From Caldifarciminota bacterium (GTDB lineage: Bacteria > Hydrothermota > Hydrothermia > B15-G9 > WFZT01), in NCBI GenBank assembly GCA_026986655.1, contig JALSOD010000315.1, positions 1 through 5,977 on the forward strand: a stretch of 5,977 bases of DNA. The letters run 5' to 3'. Of this stretch, positions 5,821 to 5,977 are shown piece after piece. A program made the position numbers and the translations under genes. Each line of letters opens with the position of its first letter. The stretch's first letter is position 1. The notes under the pieces were generated by a model, which was not told the DNA's origin, did not search any database, and was given only the letters and a program-made list of their open reading frames with translations.

Positions 5821-5977
5821 GGTTCATCTGGGTCTATGATAATCCAAACGGTAAAATGGCTTGTGTTGTAAGTCACTGTCATATTGTTGCCATCGATCGT
5901 GACTGTCGAAGGAACCACTACCCATTCACCCGCATTGGCATCATACCAGGCAACTTCTATCTCATCTGGATCAGGGA
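5817..5977 (-). CDS. C-terminal end of a probable surface or secreted beta-sandwich protein
   Basis: Fifty-two codons precede a TGA at 5817-5819; the start lies beyond the window. The fragment reads EIEVAWYDANAGEWVVVPST, then VTIDGNNMTVTYNTSHFTVW and a short acidic tail IDPDEP. The pattern of aromatic-rich strand, GEWV.VPST, a turn, an N-T-V-T strand and then a T-S-H-F strand resembles, from memory, the terminal beta-sandwich modules of many bacterial and archaeal surface proteins. That implies export, although the signal peptide and the bulk of the protein are not visible. No C-terminal membrane anchor or sorting motif follows. Its stop overlaps the start of the 71-codon gene, so the two form one transcription unit ended by the hairpin at 5590-5620. 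The family assignment is tentative. Confidence 0.65.
   Translation of the reverse strand, partial: PDPDEIEVAWYDANAGEWVVVPSTVTIDGNNMTVTYNTSHFTVWIIIDPDEP

Noticed and set aside
1..5977. CRISPR array, tRNA, rRNA, insertion sequence or attachment site
   Set aside because: No spaced direct repeats, cloverleaf, transposase motif or terminal inverted repeats were found on reading both strands by eye.

Overview
The window reads as bacterial chromosome, probably from an anaerobic or thermophilic lineage, but the taxon cannot be fixed from sequence alone. Pointers are a long-form orotate phosphoribosyltransferase tail with a CPLC motif, a 112-residue cupin that from memory closely resembles Thermotoga maritima TM1459, a RecD2-type helicase, and a cytoplasmic TPR/HD-GYP signalling protein. 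Hand counts of GC on single 60-base lines run from about 28 to 53% in recD2 and from 22 to 45% in the signalling genes. Genes are tightly packed, and no gene-free stretch reaches 300 bases.

Layout: (1) the last 47 codons of pyrE (+, 1-146); (2) a convergent cupin gene (-, 187-525) with a strong promoter and ribosome-binding site; (3) a 108-base divergent spacer; (4) a complete recD2 helicase gene (+, 634-2754) with no Shine-Dalgarno sequence and possibly a leaderless message; (5) a minus-strand pair, a pure TPR protein (4425-5522) followed 2 bases later by a TPR/HD-GYP protein (2734-4422); (6) a 71-codon gene of unknown function (-, 5605-5820), overlapping by ATGA the end of (7) a probable surface or secreted protein gene that runs off the window (-, 5817-5977).

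Two hairpins with following U-rich tracts organise minus-strand transcription. One (5590-5620) ends the surface-protein/71-codon unit, with the stop codon of the small gene in its loop. The other (2636-2665) lies inside the recD2 coding sequence and has its U-rich side only on the minus strand, so it probably terminates the TPR/HD-GYP message. recD2 and the HD-GYP gene overlap tail to tail by 21 bases.

The most system-like content is the TPR plus TPR/HD-GYP pair. It looks like a two-protein cytoplasmic switch that controls cyclic-di-GMP breakdown through helical-repeat sensing, without a receiver domain or membrane anchor. That role is inference. No mobile element, CRISPR array, tRNA or rRNA was seen.
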